From NCBI GenBank assembly GCA_964020975.1, contig OZ026621.1, forward strand, positions 96,908,005 to 96,972,004: a stretch of DNA of 64,000 bases, in the 5' to 3' direction. The translations under genes were made by a program, and so were the position numbers. Origin of the DNA: Hermodice carunculata (Eukaryota > Annelida > Polychaeta > Eunicida > Amphinomidae). Of the stretch, positions 37,720 to 50,375 are shown piece after piece. Within the stretch, counting starts at the first letter, position 1. The number at the start of each line of letters is the position of its first letter. Below the pieces are notes generated by a model. That model searched no databases. It saw only the letters and a program-made list of their open reading frames with translations, and was not told the origin of the DNA.

Positions 37720-39050
37720 GCCATGCACATTTGTTGCTTGTTTCCAGTCAATACATGTACTGTAGTACCTCTATTGGACCACAACTGTCACAATATACCA
37801 CTTTGTAATGAAAATATTGTTTTGTGTAAAATGTTTCCATATACAATTACTTGTCTTTAATGGCTGGCTACTTTAAGAAATTATATATTGTATTGGCTGC
37901 TTCACAATTATTATAAGTTTTGCTGAATATTTTCAATTCTGCACAAATTCATTGCCATATAACCAGACAAAACACTCTGGTAAACTTTTGGGCAAAGTTG
38001 ACCAAATTGGGCCAATACATTGCTGGCAGTGTCAAGGTCAGGTGTGTAAAAGCAGATAGGGTTGCAGCTTAAATTGTCACACTAAGTCATTTATATATTA
38101 AGCAAGCTTTGATGCAAAGGTATTCATTACAGTATCTCCTGTTGTGAGTCTGACAAGTAATATATGCTACATGTCAGTCAAGTTCACAATTAGCCTTGCT
38201 GCTGACAGTATCCCCCCCAGCCCAACTGTTCCAACATAGAAATACCAGTGTACAAACTTTGGCCTGACTTGAGACCTAGCTAGCAGTGTTGCCAGGTTTC
38301 TATCCTTGATCTGCTTATAATTTGGCAAATTATAATCAACACCTTACTTTCAAAAGGCATTTGAAATACAAACCATTATAAATTCTCAAAACCAATCATT
38401 TAACGGTGACTTTATTTTTTTTCTTTTTCTGGGGGTGGGGGGTTGGGGGTGGGGGGCTGGGAGGCACCTTAGTTGTCACAAAACTAAGACAAATCAGTTA
38501 TTGTTATATCATCAGGAAAACCTGGAGATAAGTTGTTTTGTGACCACATCTATTAGACAATGCAGAGATACTAAATGCATTTACATTTTAAAATAAAGAT
38601 TGTATCATGTCACTTGATGTCCATTTTATCCAGTAGAGAACTAGTGCAGAGACATTTGCAGAACCGTATTTTCTCATAATTCCAAATTCTTTAACTTTTG
38701 TCACAGACTGTACATCTTGCCAAAAATATGAAAAAAAGAATTACGTCAATCCATACACTTGGGTGTAATTAGATTCCAGTCAATACATAGAGCACCATGT
38801 ACTGTATTCTTTGTGAAACACAGACACTTGTCACTCACACAAATAGTACATGGCAGTTTGGTCCCCAGTCAGGCATACTCTTCACTGGCTCACAATGCAG
38901 ATTGAGGGACCAATGTCAACAACAAACATGTATTGCTTTAAATTTACAACATCCTCTTAGATAGCAAAAACATCCAACAAAGAGAGGAGAAGAGAAAGCT
39001 TTCAGTGAGGTCTCAAAGGACATACCAGATACTGTTAGCAGCCAGTAGCT
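37720..39050. other. No recognised feature
   Basis: AT-rich DNA with a G-rich patch near 38,430-38,462. No exon is recognised. Confidence 0.45.
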
Positions 39051-39416
39051 TGTGTACACAGCCTAGCATGCTGAAGGCACCTACAAGACAGTGTTAGCAG
39101 ACAATTAAGTCCGAAGTGTACACAGCCTTAATGATGGGACCTACTAGATAGTGTTGGCAGACCAGTTTGTAGTGTACACAGCCTTGATGATGGGACCTAT
39201 AACATAGTATTGGCAGACCAGTTTGTAGTGTACATAGCCTTGTCTCACTAAGGGACCCACTAGATACAATCAGCAGAATAGTTTGTAGGGTACACAGCCT
39301 TGATGATGGGACCTACTAGAAGTGTTGGCAGACCAGTTTGTAGTGTACATAGCCTTGTCTCACTAAGGGACCCGCTAGATACAATTAGCAGATTAGTTTG
39401 TAGGGTACACAGCCTT
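39050..39416. repeat. Degenerate ~60-bp tandem repeat, 7 copies
   Basis: GTGTACACAGCCTT-like words recur about every 56-63 bases with GGGACC(T/C)ACTAGATA between. The last units alternate between two types (TTGATGATGGGACC and TTGTCTCACTAAGGGACC). Confidence 0.85.
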
Positions 39417-40629
39417 AATTCCCCTGAGAAACTACCAACCTGACAAACTACCAATTGATACACTAAACAAGACACAATAACTGCAAATAAACCAAGTCAG
39501 ACTTGTTCCTGAACAGTCCTCAGCAAGACCCTGGTGGACTTTTGCACTTAAATCAATATTTATAATTGATGGTAAATTCAGTAGCAGTGCAGGGTGCTGC
39601 ATTTCTTATATTGTTCTTCTCTGTTTGTCATTCCACCACACTGTACTTTATGTGTAGCTTTTATATAATGCATATATTGTATTGTCATTATGGACTTATG
39701 TCTGAAACCAACAATATTCATCCATTCATTCACTTGATATTAGGTAACAGAATTTAAGAAAAGCCTGTTTCACTTTTGGTTTTTATTTGAGGCATAAATG
39801 TGCCAACAGAATTTGTCAAGCTTACATTGTCAAGCTTACATTGCAAGTATTTCCAGTCTTCTTATCCAATGGCAATTAAAATTTTTGTCTGTGATTACCT
39901 AATCAACTTTCATTGCAATGTTAAGCATGTCAAGTCAGTACACATCCATCTACCCCCTTCTTTCTAACATTATAATAGGATGTATTCATATTTAAATGCG
40001 GTCCTACTATCGAACAAAAGAGGGAGCCACCTGTATCAGGGCAGATCCATGTATTTAGCATGAACAACACAAACACAGAATATTCCTAAGAAAATGTATT
40101 AACATATATTTGAAACATAAAGGATGCCTAAATTGATTAGAAATGGGCTCTCTTTTGGTTAGAAAGCTGTTATTTATGGATGCTTCTGTAGTATATAATA
40201 CAAATCTGCCCTGATCATGGTGGAAGCATCAGTGTGTTGCCCCGGCAACACAGCAAGTGCGCAGGATCGCAGTTACAAATGAATATCTCGTATTGTCTGT
40301 ATACTTGTGAAAATGATGAACCATCCCTAGTTTGTCAGTTCCATAAATATATCAGTCCTTCACCCCAGGTAGCTGCATGTAGCTGCTAAGTCTTTGGTAT
40401 GCAGACACCTGGCTGCAAACTAACTGGAAAGTTGGTATTTTTGTATAGGTTATAAGCCTAAGTTGCACATACATGAGTATAGGAAAAGGGTCACTGCACA
40501 ATACTTAACTGTAAGTGCCCAAGTATTTTGACATTAGGAGTGCCCATGTATGTACCTGTATTTTACTTTTTGTGGCTGTTAATTTGGTAAATCAGACAGA
40601 GTGTATCAAGGAAAGAAATTGCATGCATG
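39417..40629. other. No recognised feature
   Basis: No exon, repeat or element is recognised. Confidence 0.4.
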
Positions 40630-40870
40630 CATGTACATACATACATACATACACACTTACATACATACATGCATGCATACATGCAAACACACACACATAC
40701 ATACATACATACATACATGCATACATACATACACACATACATGCATGCATACATGCATACACATATACATGCATACATACATACATACATAAATACGTAC
40801 ATACATACATACATACATACATACATACATACATACATACATACATACGTATGTACGTACGTACATACAT
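40630..40870. repeat. CATA/CATG tetranucleotide tract beside a cadherin exon
   Basis: About 240 bases of interrupted CATA, CATG and CACA units. It ends 48 bases before the 5' splice site of the 40,919-41,008 exon (downstream in gene sense). Confidence 0.95.
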
Positions 40871-40918
40871 TCCTCTGTTTTTGTGTCAGGAGGATTATAT
40901 TAAGTTAGCGACACCTAC

Positions 40919-41008
40919 CTCACTAATATTGGCAAAGTATTGGCTGCGCTGGAAGATTGGTGGGTTGTCATTGACATCTGTAATGAGTATCTGAACTGGA
41001 ATTTTGAT
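40919..41008 (-). CDS. Cadherin-superfamily gene, EC linker exon (DVNDNPP)
   Basis: Exon of exactly 90 bases, phase 0 at both ends, with an excellent acceptor (TTATACTTCAATTTCAG) and donor (GAG then GTAGGT). It encodes 30 residues: IKIPVQILITDVNDNPPIF, then QRSQYFANISE. I-x-V-x-D-V-N-D-N-x-P-x-F is the calcium-binding linker between successive EC repeats, followed by the first strand of the next repeat (Y-x-x-x-I-S-E). It can follow the 58.5 kb exon directly in phase, completing a normal-length EC1; the intron would be about 17.5 kb. Alternatively it closes a later EC if other exons intervene. A 240-base CATA microsatellite begins 48 bases beyond the donor. Subfamily not resolved; PCDH15, CDH23 and CDHR cadherins were considered. 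Confidence 0.9.
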
Positions 41009-41790
41009 CTGAAATTGAAGTATAAAGTATGTCTGTACATGTACACATGAGCTAGTAGCATGGTAACAGAAAGGATTAAGCATCTGGTGGGCTTCTTCAC
41101 AACAACACTCATGAAACATTGGTGGAACGATCTGAAAGTTAATGCATCTCAAACAAACAAAAAACAAAAACAAAAAACAAAAAGTGCATGCTGATGAAAA
41201 AGCTTCACAAAAGGTTTTGAAAGATGTGGTATTGGTAAGTGCCAATCCAATGTGCAAACAAGTTGTGGTCAGGATGTGCACACTGCCTGCTCCTGCTGCC
41301 TTGGCATGACATAATGCCCAACAGCTTGCATCAGTGCACACTGGACTATAAGCTCAGGGACACTGCCATCCTGGGGCAGGTCATTTCAATGGCACATGTA
41401 CATGTTGCTAATGCACTGAGGTCTCTTTGAAACTACCAGCTTACCATTGCTAGAGTGAAAATGAGTTTGTAGCCAAAATCACTGCAGCAATTACAATAGG
41501 CTTTATTTCAGGTGCCATGGTCCATAGGTAATACATAGTACAGTGTATGCATAACAGATATAGAAACAAAACTTTGAATAAATTGATCTACAATCTAAAA
41601 CTAACCAGCTACATGATTATGTGAGACACTGTCCCATCTGGTTTGAAGCTTACTGCTCCCTCTGTAACCACACAGCACAAATGCCTTCAGTATTGTGTCA
41701 TCCTTATGTTCAAGTCTTGTTTCAAGGCTGCATACACTTTTCCAAATGACCATGTCAAAAGTCGGCACATCTTTGTTTACAATCTGTTGT
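41009..41790. other. Intronic DNA, nothing recognised
   Basis: Immediately 5' (in gene sense) of the 40.9 kb exon. Apart from its acceptor pyrimidine tract no feature is recognised. Confidence 0.4.
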
Positions 41791-41945
41791 GAGCAAGATA
41801 TGCAGACTTGGGGTGAAACTGTTACTGAGCAAGATATGGTAACTTGGGGTGAAACTGTTACTGAGCACGATATGGAGACTTGGGGTGAAACTGTTACTGA
41901 GCACGATATGGGGACTTAATTGGGGTAAAACTGTTTGTTACTGAC
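41791..41945. repeat. 36-bp tandem repeat, about 4 copies
   Basis: Units beginning GAGCAAGATATGGAGACTTG, diverging toward the right end. Confidence 0.92.
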
Positions 41946-42128
41946 CAGGATATGGAGAAGTATGAAATAATAGACTTGCCTTTGTTGACAAGGTAAGGTT
42001 TGAAGACTTTGATCATGTTGATAGTCACGGGTTTAGAGGCTTATTTCTACTCAATATGAACCAACCTTCTTCTTGATGTTTCTAGCTCAAGGTGAGCAGC
42101 TTTTGCATTTCTTTATTTTGCTGTTTTG

Positions 42129-42620
42129 ACCTTACATACACTGTATACCAAAACACCAGGAGTACCTTACATACACTGTATACCAAAACACCAGCAGTAC
42201 CTTACATACACGGTATACCAAAACACCAGGAGTACCTTACATACACGGTATACCAAAACACCAGGAGTACCTTACATACACTGTATACCAAAACACCAGC
42301 AGTACCTTACATACACGGTATACCAAAACACCAGCAGTACCTTACATACACTGTATACCAAAACACCAGCAGTACCTTACATACACGGTATACCAAAACA
42401 CCAGGAGTACCTTACATGTGCTTCATACCAACAAACCATGGGTACCTTCCATATACTGTATGCCAAAACACCATGGGTACCTTACATAAACTGCATACCA
42501 AAATACCATGGGTACCCTACATAAACTGCATACCAAAATATGATGGGTACCTTATATATATTGCACACCAAAATACCTTGGATACCATCCACCTGCATAC
42601 TGCATACCAAAACACCATGG
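42129..42620. repeat. 35-bp minisatellite, about 14 copies
   Basis: Units beginning ACCTTACATACACTGTATAC and ending CACCAGGAGT. The first eight are nearly uniform, with CTG/CGG and AGG/AGC variants; the rest are progressively diverged. Confidence 0.95.
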
Positions 42621-43209
42621 CAAATGATCTGAGCAGCCAGACATTTGTTTATCTCATACACAGCCTACTGATGTATTCATTCCTGAGCTGAATGCTGTAC
42701 AGACGGTGTAGCAGGAGGCCACAGACCACAGTTAGAAATCCTTCATGTTTTCATATTTGCATTTTTCAGTCTATAAAATCAGCATTTTGGTGTTTTAAAA
42801 TTCCGTGAACGGCACTTATTAGATAAAAATGTCAGCAAAACATGTATGTATTTTTGTCATATAATTCCCAGCTCGTTAATTTGTGACAATTGGAATACAA
42901 AACAACACCTGGATGTCAGCTTTATACAGGTGTATGAACTGTGCTCTTGCCAGGGTCACATCATTGTCCTTACCCACTATAAAATTCCCACCTGGCCTGG
43001 AAGACAGTGCACCTATATGACCACCAATGAAGCAACTCTGTGATGCAGCAAACCTGACTTAGCTAACTTTATTTAAACAGAAGCTTCAGCATGCTGAAAA
43101 CACAGTATTTTCACAATTATGGACTATCTCCGTTGGGATGTGCAACCAGCCAATCACAACTGTGGTCTGTAACCAGGAGACAAAGAAGAAGAGAAAAGTG
43201 TACAAGAGA
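42621..43209. other. No recognised feature
   Basis: Unique-looking intronic DNA. Confidence 0.4.
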
Positions 43210-43394
43210 ACATATTCCAAAACGTTCCAAGAAAAGCTGTTGACCTGGACCATCATGTTCTGTGAGAACTCTAGGCATGATGGTACAGGAAAAAGGAGTC
43301 TTTTCATAAGGAATATCAATCTAGAATCTTCATCATAATTGACAGTAGTACAGCTTAAGTGGTTGGATTTCCATGGCAGTTGACTTTGAAAGAG
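43210..43394 (+). mobile_element. TTAA MITE, right part
   Basis: Aligns with the right half of the 24.66 kb MITE: CCAAGAAAAGCTGTTGACCT, GGTACAGGAAAAAGG and a CTTTGAAAGAG end at TTAA (43,395-43,398). The left half is not present. Confidence 0.7.
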
Positions 43395-44044
43395 TTAAAG
43401 TTGGGGCATAATGACAGTCATAACAACGGTGTTGATTTCAACCATCTGTTCTTAATGAGCATGAAATGAATTTCAATTGGGCAACATGGACACAGATTAG
43501 TGTTCATCCAATCCTCATTAAAGAAGTATATTGATAAATATGGAAGCAATTAGATACGGACAGCCTCACACTGGTCATTCTTGCAAACGACCTTTTGCAC
43601 TCTGCAAAATGAATCATAAAGCAGTATACAACAATTTCACAAAGAATTCAGTAAACAGCAGATCTGAGATCCATACTCTCTGCAAATACAACTATGGAAA
43701 CATAAAAAATAAAGTTTCCCTTAAATCATGTCACTGAAGAACCAGCAGGTCCAACTGGGGATGAGGTGGGGGGTGGTCAAATAAGGTCAACTTTTTTCCT
43801 TCTGGAGTACTTTGAACATACGAATTTTTGGCCTTATATTTTAATTATTTTTTAACATTTTGGCCAGCAATTGCCTGACAAATGTGTCATATTTATAACA
43901 AAGTGTCCAGAGTGTTGCCCAAAGCAGAAGAGTTGCCAGGAATTTCTGTCAATTAACTGCCTTCAAAGTATTTTTAGATTGATGACAGACATATGTATGC
44001 CAGACAGTGAAAAATAGAAGAAAGCCAGCATGGTGTGCCTGTGG

Positions 44045-44706
44045 CTGAGTAATGACCAGCACACTGCCAGAACATTGTGTCTGTAGCCTGCATGTGTAAT
44101 GACTAGCATAATACCAGCACAATGTGTCTGTAGCGTGCATGTGTAATGACCAGCATAGTGCCAGCACAGTGTCTGTACCTGTGTAATGGCCAGCATAGTG
44201 CCAGCAGTGTGTATGCTGCCTGTGTTATGACCAGCATAGTGCCAGCACAGTGTGCCTGTAGCCTGAATATTGACCAGCATAGTTCCAGCACAGTGTGTCT
44301 GTAGCCTGTGTAATGACCAGCACAGTGCCAGCAGTCTGTCTGTAGCCTGCATAATGACCAGCATCAGCACAGTGTGCCTGTAGCCTCAGCAATGACCAGC
44401 ATAGTGCCAGCACAGTGTACCTGTAGCCTGTGTAATGACCAGCACAGTGCCAGGACAGTGAGCCTGACAGCTGTGTAATGACCAGCATAGTGCCAGCACA
44501 GTGTGCCTGTAGCCTGTGTAATGACCAGCACAGTGCCAGGACAGTGAGCCTGACACCTGTGTAATGACCAGCATAGTGCCTGGACAGTGTGCCAGATGCC
44601 TGTGTAATGACCAGCATAGTGACAGCACAGTGTACCTGTAGTCTCAGTAATGACCAGCATAGTGCCAGCACAGTGTGTCTGCAGCCTGTGTAATTACCAG
44701 CATAGT
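44045..44706. repeat. Degenerate ~43-bp minisatellite, about 16 copies
   Basis: Units built on AATGACCAGCATAGTGCCAG followed by CACAGTGTGCCTGTAGCCTG. Unit length varies by a few bases, so no frame is conserved. Confidence 0.93.
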
Positions 44707-45480
44707 GGTCACATTACACAGGCAATACATTACAAGTATCTTTTACTCATTTACATGTAGTCAGCACATAAAGCTTACAATCATCCATTTGTGTCATTCC
44801 AGTGTAGAATATGTGGTCAAAATATTAAGTTTTTGGACAATTTGAAAAAATGAAGCTGACATGATACTTAACATTACAGTTATGTACAGTGTACATGCAT
44901 TTGAAATCTGACAGTGGACTGACAAGAGCTAAGTGCTAGCTGTGCCTCATTTGACAAAACATTAGTTGACGTGTAAGTTTTCTTTGTTTAACAGCAAGCA
45001 CCGAGAATGTTCTGATAGACTGCTTTATCACCTTGTCGTGTTAGTGACATTTTGTACTTGTATCAAAAAGCCTTTATTTGGTGTTGCATATTGAGTAGTA
45101 GAGCATATTTTTAATACATGTATGTAAATGGTACTTCTGTGCTACATAATTCATATAAAGTTATGTTATTGATTTGGCATATCTTGATAAATGCTGTTGC
45201 AAATCTGCACCCTTGACTGGGTGCATCTGCCTGAATTGATTTCAGTGAACTCAAGTGACATTTTTACGATCAATGTAATTTACAAGCTAGCAAGCAATCC
45301 CATCCATTGTGCACCATTACCAGAGCAAAAGAACAGTCCAGCTGAAATATTGGACAAGAGGCAATTACATTAAAGACATAAATCTACCTATTGAGGCTTT
45401 TTCCTTTCCTTGAAATCAGAAGATCAACCTAATGGATCTTTTTGTGGTAAATATTTTCCATCTAATTACAGTTTGCAGGT
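44707..45480. other. No recognised feature
   Basis: AT-rich intronic DNA, nothing recognised. Confidence 0.4.
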
Positions 45481-45499
45481 TAAGCATCACTTTTGTACC

Positions 45500-45895
45500 A
45501 TTCACCTGAGTCACTGATACCATTAACCCAAGCCACTAATTCTATTATCATTCAACTGAGTCACTGATACCATTAACCTGAGCCACTAATTCTATTATTC
45601 CATTCACCTGTGTCACTACAGTGGTACCTCTTTTGAGAGACCGCCCCTACAGCAGGTCAAAATGAGGTCTCTCAAAACAGGTGGTCTTTTATTAATTAGA
45701 GGTACAACAACATGGAAAAGATAGCACAGTCTTCTGAGAGAGCGCTCTTACAAAGATATGCGGTCTCTCATTAGAGGGGTCTCTCAAAAGAGGTACCACT
45801 GTACATGTAATTCTATTATACCATTCAACTGAGTCACTAATACCATTAACCTGATCCACTAATTCTATTATACCATTCACCTGAGTCACTTAATT
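45500..45895. repeat. Short tandem repeat array split by a MITE
   Basis: Words such as ACCATTCACCTGAGTCACT and ACCATTAACCTGAGCCACTA alternate on both sides of the MITE at 45,619-45,801, showing that the MITE entered an existing array. Confidence 0.8.
45619..45801. mobile_element. TA-flanked MITE with perfect TIRs, 183 bp
   Basis: The terminal inverted repeats are 24 bases and perfect, starting CAGTGGTACCTCTTTTGAGA. TA lies on both sides (45,617-45,618 and 45,802-45,803). No open frame. The CAGT start and TA target fit a pogo/Tc1-mariner-type non-autonomous element. Perfect ends suggest recent insertion. Confidence 0.92.
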
Positions 45896-46620
45896 CTTGG
45901 CCTTTATTTACAATGTTCCTCCCAGATTATGAAACTGAAAGTAAAATATCCTCCATAATGCAGACATTTTTACTTCACTAGTAAGGCCCTTTATCTCAAG
46001 ATATATTGATTATATTGTATGTCCATGTGTTGAAAATTCTTAGAAATTGCAAAGAAAATTATTTTAAAGAAATTTGTTTACAGGTAAAAACCTTGATCTT
46101 TATCATGCTACATTTCTAGATTATAAAGATATAGATAATGAAATAACAGATAACAGTTTTGTTACTGAAATTTATCACAAAATAAATTATTTCAATTTTG
46201 AAGTCGTAAATTATCCTTTTTCAGAAAGTAGTACCTCCGTAAAATTAGGTTATGATAATATTATGTGTCAGTCATGTTTCAGATAAACTTATAGATGTTG
46301 CATTTATAGTTAAATTTACACATTTATATGCATAAACTCATATCAATAAGTCATGAATTACAGTTTTTAAAAATTCCTTTCACACCTTTTGTTGCAGACA
46401 TCCTGAATTGGTTTTAAAATTTGGGTTCTCCAATTTTAATACATTCTGGTACTCTATTACATCATAAGGTATTTAAATGTCAAAGTTTTCTGATTTACTT
46501 ACTGTTCTTATAATAATTCCTTTATCATTGTTTTCTTTTTTATGCAAGAGAACTATATAGGCAATTCTTTCACACCTTTTTTATTCTCTTAACTGATATA
46601 TTAACCTATTTATTTCATCT
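45896..46620. other. No recognised feature
   Basis: Very AT-rich intronic DNA, nothing recognised. Confidence 0.4.
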
Positions 46621-47210
46621 TCAGAACGAGCAGGACTCGAACCTGCAACCTTTGGCACCAGTCGCCTAGCTCAAATGGGAAACACACATATCCACTCGAC
46701 CAAATCCCCATTCTTAAAAAAGAATGGTTCAATGGAGGTAGTTATGTGCGAGTGCCATAACAACATGGTTATGCAATATATGTACTGAGTCGGCATTTAA
46801 TTATTTCCAGAATCAGGGACTTAAATCCACCCGCACTAAGGAAATGCCAAAAATATATATTTCATGTTCGGAAAGAGTGGGACTCGAACCTGCAACCTTT
46901 GCCACCAGTTGCCTAGCTGAAATGGGAAACTCACATATCCACTTGACCAAATTATCAATCTTAAAAAAGAATGGTTCAATGGAGGAAGTTATGTGCAAGT
47001 GCCATATCAACATGGTTATGCAGTATATGTGCTGACTGCTGAGTCAGCATTTATTTCCAGAATCGGGGACTTATATCCACCAGCATGAAGGAAATGCCAA
47101 AAATATTTCATTTTCGGAACGAGCGGGACTCAAAGCTGCAACCTTTGGCACCAGTCACCTAGCTGAAATAGGAAATGCACACTTCCAATTGACCAAATCC
47201 CCCTTCTTAA
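46621..47210 (-). repeat. tRNA-headed SINE-like unit in tandem, 2.4 copies
   Basis: On the minus strand each unit carries a pol III A box (TGGTCGAGTGG) and B box (GGTTCGAGTCC) spaced as in a tRNA with a long variable arm (boxes at 46,692-46,702 and 46,633-46,643; again at 46,939-46,949 and 46,880-46,890; a mutated third near 47,120). The T stem GCAGG/CCTGC is perfect in the first. The acceptor arms do not pair, so it is not a functional tRNA gene. Units are about 247 bases, the tRNA-like head joined to an unrelated body. Confidence 0.75.
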
Positions 47211-49135
47211 AAAAGATGATACAAACAGATGGTGAAAACAAAATACATGTACAATTAAAGAAATTAAAGGAAGTGCAGACTTGTGCCTCTTACAAGATAA
47301 GCAACATGCTGGCTATTGAATCAGACATCCTCATGATATATTTTAAATTAGCCTTTACCTACACACTTGAAAAATATATTAAACAGTAAATAACATGAAA
47401 GTGAAAGGTATGACCCACACTTGGCTTTGACTGAATGCAAGATTGTTATATTATAAAATGACAATTAAGCCTTCATAAAGGCCTATGTAGCATTTATAAA
47501 TTCAGGTCTTACGAACAACTAATTTTCAGTGTATACATATTGATGCATTCTTCCAAATTGTGATATCTACATGCCTGGTTTCCTGTGTGCAGTAGAAACT
47601 ATTGGGAGCATGACTCCAGCTCGGTCCCAGCCACAAAGGGCATCTCACATGTCAATTCACTTCAGAATCCAAAATTTTCTTTTTCTAATTTAGTTTAATC
47701 AAATTAGGTATAGAGCTACATGGGACTACTGTTTTGCTTATGTTGACTCAATCTATAGCTGGGATTTTCATTAAAAGAAAAAAGAGAAAACACACACATG
47801 AATAATTCCTCCAAAAGATCACAATAAAAGCACATCTTTATGCATGTCCAGGAATTGAAGGCTACGAAACATGCTTGATGGTTTCCCGCTTATGATTTGC
47901 CTATAAATTCATTTGGCTGCTCAGTCTTCAATTTTCAAAATTTCCAATTGAACGTAGCAGTACTTAATGAAAGTAACGATTTAGACATAAGCACTGCCTG
48001 GAGTGGCTATGAATTGTAGAGAGATTGTGATAGGCCTATTTTAATGCTGGAACCCCACAACATGGATCTGACCATTTTCCAATTATGATGTAATTTATAG
48101 GGTGACTCTTCAAAATCACATATTACAGTTAAGTTTTTTTTTCAGTTGGATAATTGGTGGTGACTTTATACTGTAATGAAATTGGGTCTGTTCCAAGACC
48201 AAGTGATCCAGGTTCGTATGGAGCTTCCCTAGAATTATGCTTGATGTATTGAGTGGATCATTTCTGGTAGGTGCAGTCATTCAAGTCAGGCATTGGCTTA
48301 TGTTTTGTAAAAGATTTTGGTGTTAAATTGAATTCACGTAAGTGTGGGCCACATTAATAAGTAGGTCTATCAGTAAAGGAACATTATATTTGCTTAATTC
48401 CTTATTACATCAGCTCAGGATCTTTGTATTAAAGATACAAACACTGTGTCACCAGTCAGCAGAATATCTTGTCTCAGGGTTAAAGGCACCAAAATAAGTC
48501 TTGTACTGGTTCCCCAATGGTGTCCCAATTATATACAGTTAAACCCGTGTTAATTTAACAGTCACCAAATGCATCAACATTGTGCAACCTTTTTCAAACA
48601 CTTTCCTGACCGTTTCAAAACCATTTCCTCTTATTGCATTAAAACCCATTTAAACACTTTTAAACCTTTCTGTAATGGGTAACAACGATTTCACACACTT
48701 TCTCAACCTTATTGATGAAAATGTTGAAATGGTTTGAAATAGTTTGCAACTGTTTGAACCATTTGAAACCATTTGTCAACCTTTTGCAAACCTTTTACAA
48801 CATTTACAAATCCCAGTACAACACTTTGCAACACAAAAATGCATTTGGCTGTTAAGTTTTAGATGGGCTTAACTGTATAAGGACTATTAAAGCCTAAAAC
48901 TTTCTTCCTAATTTCAAATATTATCAGTATGATTTGTCCTTTTTACAAATGAAATCTTTAATCCATGTTAAAAAAAAAAAGTATAGACCCACATCTTTTA
49001 CATGGATTGTGAAGCAGGCCAAGCCTATATTAATCACTCTCCACAGCACAGATCATGGCGTATACTTCCTAACTACATGTTTAGTGGAGGAAACAGAAGG
49101 ACTTGGAGAAAACCATCGTGCACAGTCAGAGCGGT
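47211..49135. other. No gene; low-complexity AAACCATTT patch
   Basis: At about 48,540-48,850 the sequence is dominated by AAACCATTT / CAACCTTTT-like words in loose repetition. Elsewhere nothing is recognised. Confidence 0.45.
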
Positions 49136-49144
49136 AGGAACTCT

Positions 49145-49570
49145 TTCCACATGCTTATCGCGATATCGCGGTAATGTTGTCAGTGTTGACGCCACTCAGA
49201 TGGCCTTCAAACAAATACATTCAAAGTTTCATAAAAACTTTTAAAATGATCAGAGGAAGCTGATTTTAAATAGGGACCTGGTCCATCATAAGATACATCT
49301 CTGACAAAATTTTGGTAAAGTTGCGGTCAATAAATTTTTGAGATATTGCAGTAACATTGCCAGGGTTGAAGCCACAGATTGAAAGTTTCATCAAAAGTTT
49401 TAAAATACTCAAAGGAAACTGGTTTTCAACAGGAATCTGGTTCGTTATAAGGCCTTTCTGTGACAAAAATTTGGTGCAGCTACAATGAATATTTTTTGAG
49501 ATATCGTGGTAACGTTGACAAGACGGACGGCTAGATGGATGGACGATGCAGGGGACAACAATACCCTCTG
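49145..49570. repeat. ~160-190 bp direct repeat, 2-3 copies
   Basis: GAGATATCGTGGTAACGTTG-like words recur at about 49,150, 49,340 and 49,498, with AAAGTTTCATCAAAAGTTTT between. The array ends at GACAAGACGGACGG. It resembles the core of another tandem-core element; ends not identified. Confidence 0.65.
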
Positions 49571-49586
49571 GCACGTAATAAAAGTG

Positions 49587-49758
49587 AAACCTGTCTTCAG
49601 GAACCACCCACAGGACCTTTGAAAAATGGTCCTTTCTGACACATTGTCCCTAAAAGCAAGTAAAATTAAACTAAAATATGCTAATGGGGATGTTGAGACT
49701 GGTCCTTTAGCACAGGTGGTCTTTTAGCAGAGGTGGGCTCATAGGCAGGTTCTACTGT
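49587..49758. mobile_element. Diverged MITE-like segment
   Basis: AAAAGTGAAACCTGTCTTCA on the left and GGCAGGTTCTACTGTA on the right are imperfect inverted repeats of the CAGT(A/G)GAACCTG type seen at 32.1 and 45.6 kb. Confidence 0.5.
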
Positions 49759-50198
49759 AATTATTTTTTTACTAAGCCACAAGAGCAAAAGGGGCCCTTT
49801 TAGAATATGGACACTTTGGGAGGAATGCACAGTAAGTTCGTCCATTCTGTACATGTTATTTCAAGGATCTTATTCACACAGATTTTTGTCAAACCATATA
49901 TAACAAAAAATCAGATTTTCAAAAAATATCAAATAAAATGGCAATTATATTACATGGCCATCACAGACTGCTGTGCTTGCTAGGATGTGTACATTTTTGG
50001 GGATGAAATATAAATTGGAGGGCAAGAGAGATGTATATTAGCACAGGACTGTCCAAGTTAGCTCAGCATGGCAAGTGTGCACACATATCAAAACAGTGAA
50101 TCTCAAGCTTCATATTTTTCTCTTGTTGATACAAACCTAGGTAACAACTCTTGCTTGCCTACTTAATTAATTCTCCTGTATTTTGCAGGGCTTGAATA

Positions 50199-50375
50199 TT
50201 AACCCTTTCCCCAGGGGTTGAATATTAACCCTCCCCCCCTTGAATTAAGACTGAGTCAACATTTTTCCGTGGCACAGGTTGGGCACTTAGTGTGGGAAAA
50301 CTGTTGATCTGGGACATAAATCTGGACAGGGCTCATCTACAATTCTCAGTCAAACTGTTTTTCATTAGCACTGAA
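50199..50375. mobile_element. TTAA-type MITE fragment, diverged
   Basis: TTAACCCTTTCCCC, then GACTGAGTCAACATTTTTCC, then GGAAAACTGTTGATCTGGGA follow the order of the 24.66 kb MITE. The right end is degraded. Confidence 0.6.

Noticed and set aside
36900-37808. Open frames of 294 and 278 codons on opposite strands
   Set aside because: They are products of a 24-bp minisatellite whose length is a multiple of three; no domain, splice or start context.
42092-42691. 199-codon repeat protein (YTVYQNT units)
   Set aside because: Produced by the 35-bp minisatellite; units diverge without preserving any frame.
46621-46712. Functional tRNA gene on the minus strand
   Set aside because: The acceptor stem does not pair and the unit is part of a repeated larger element.
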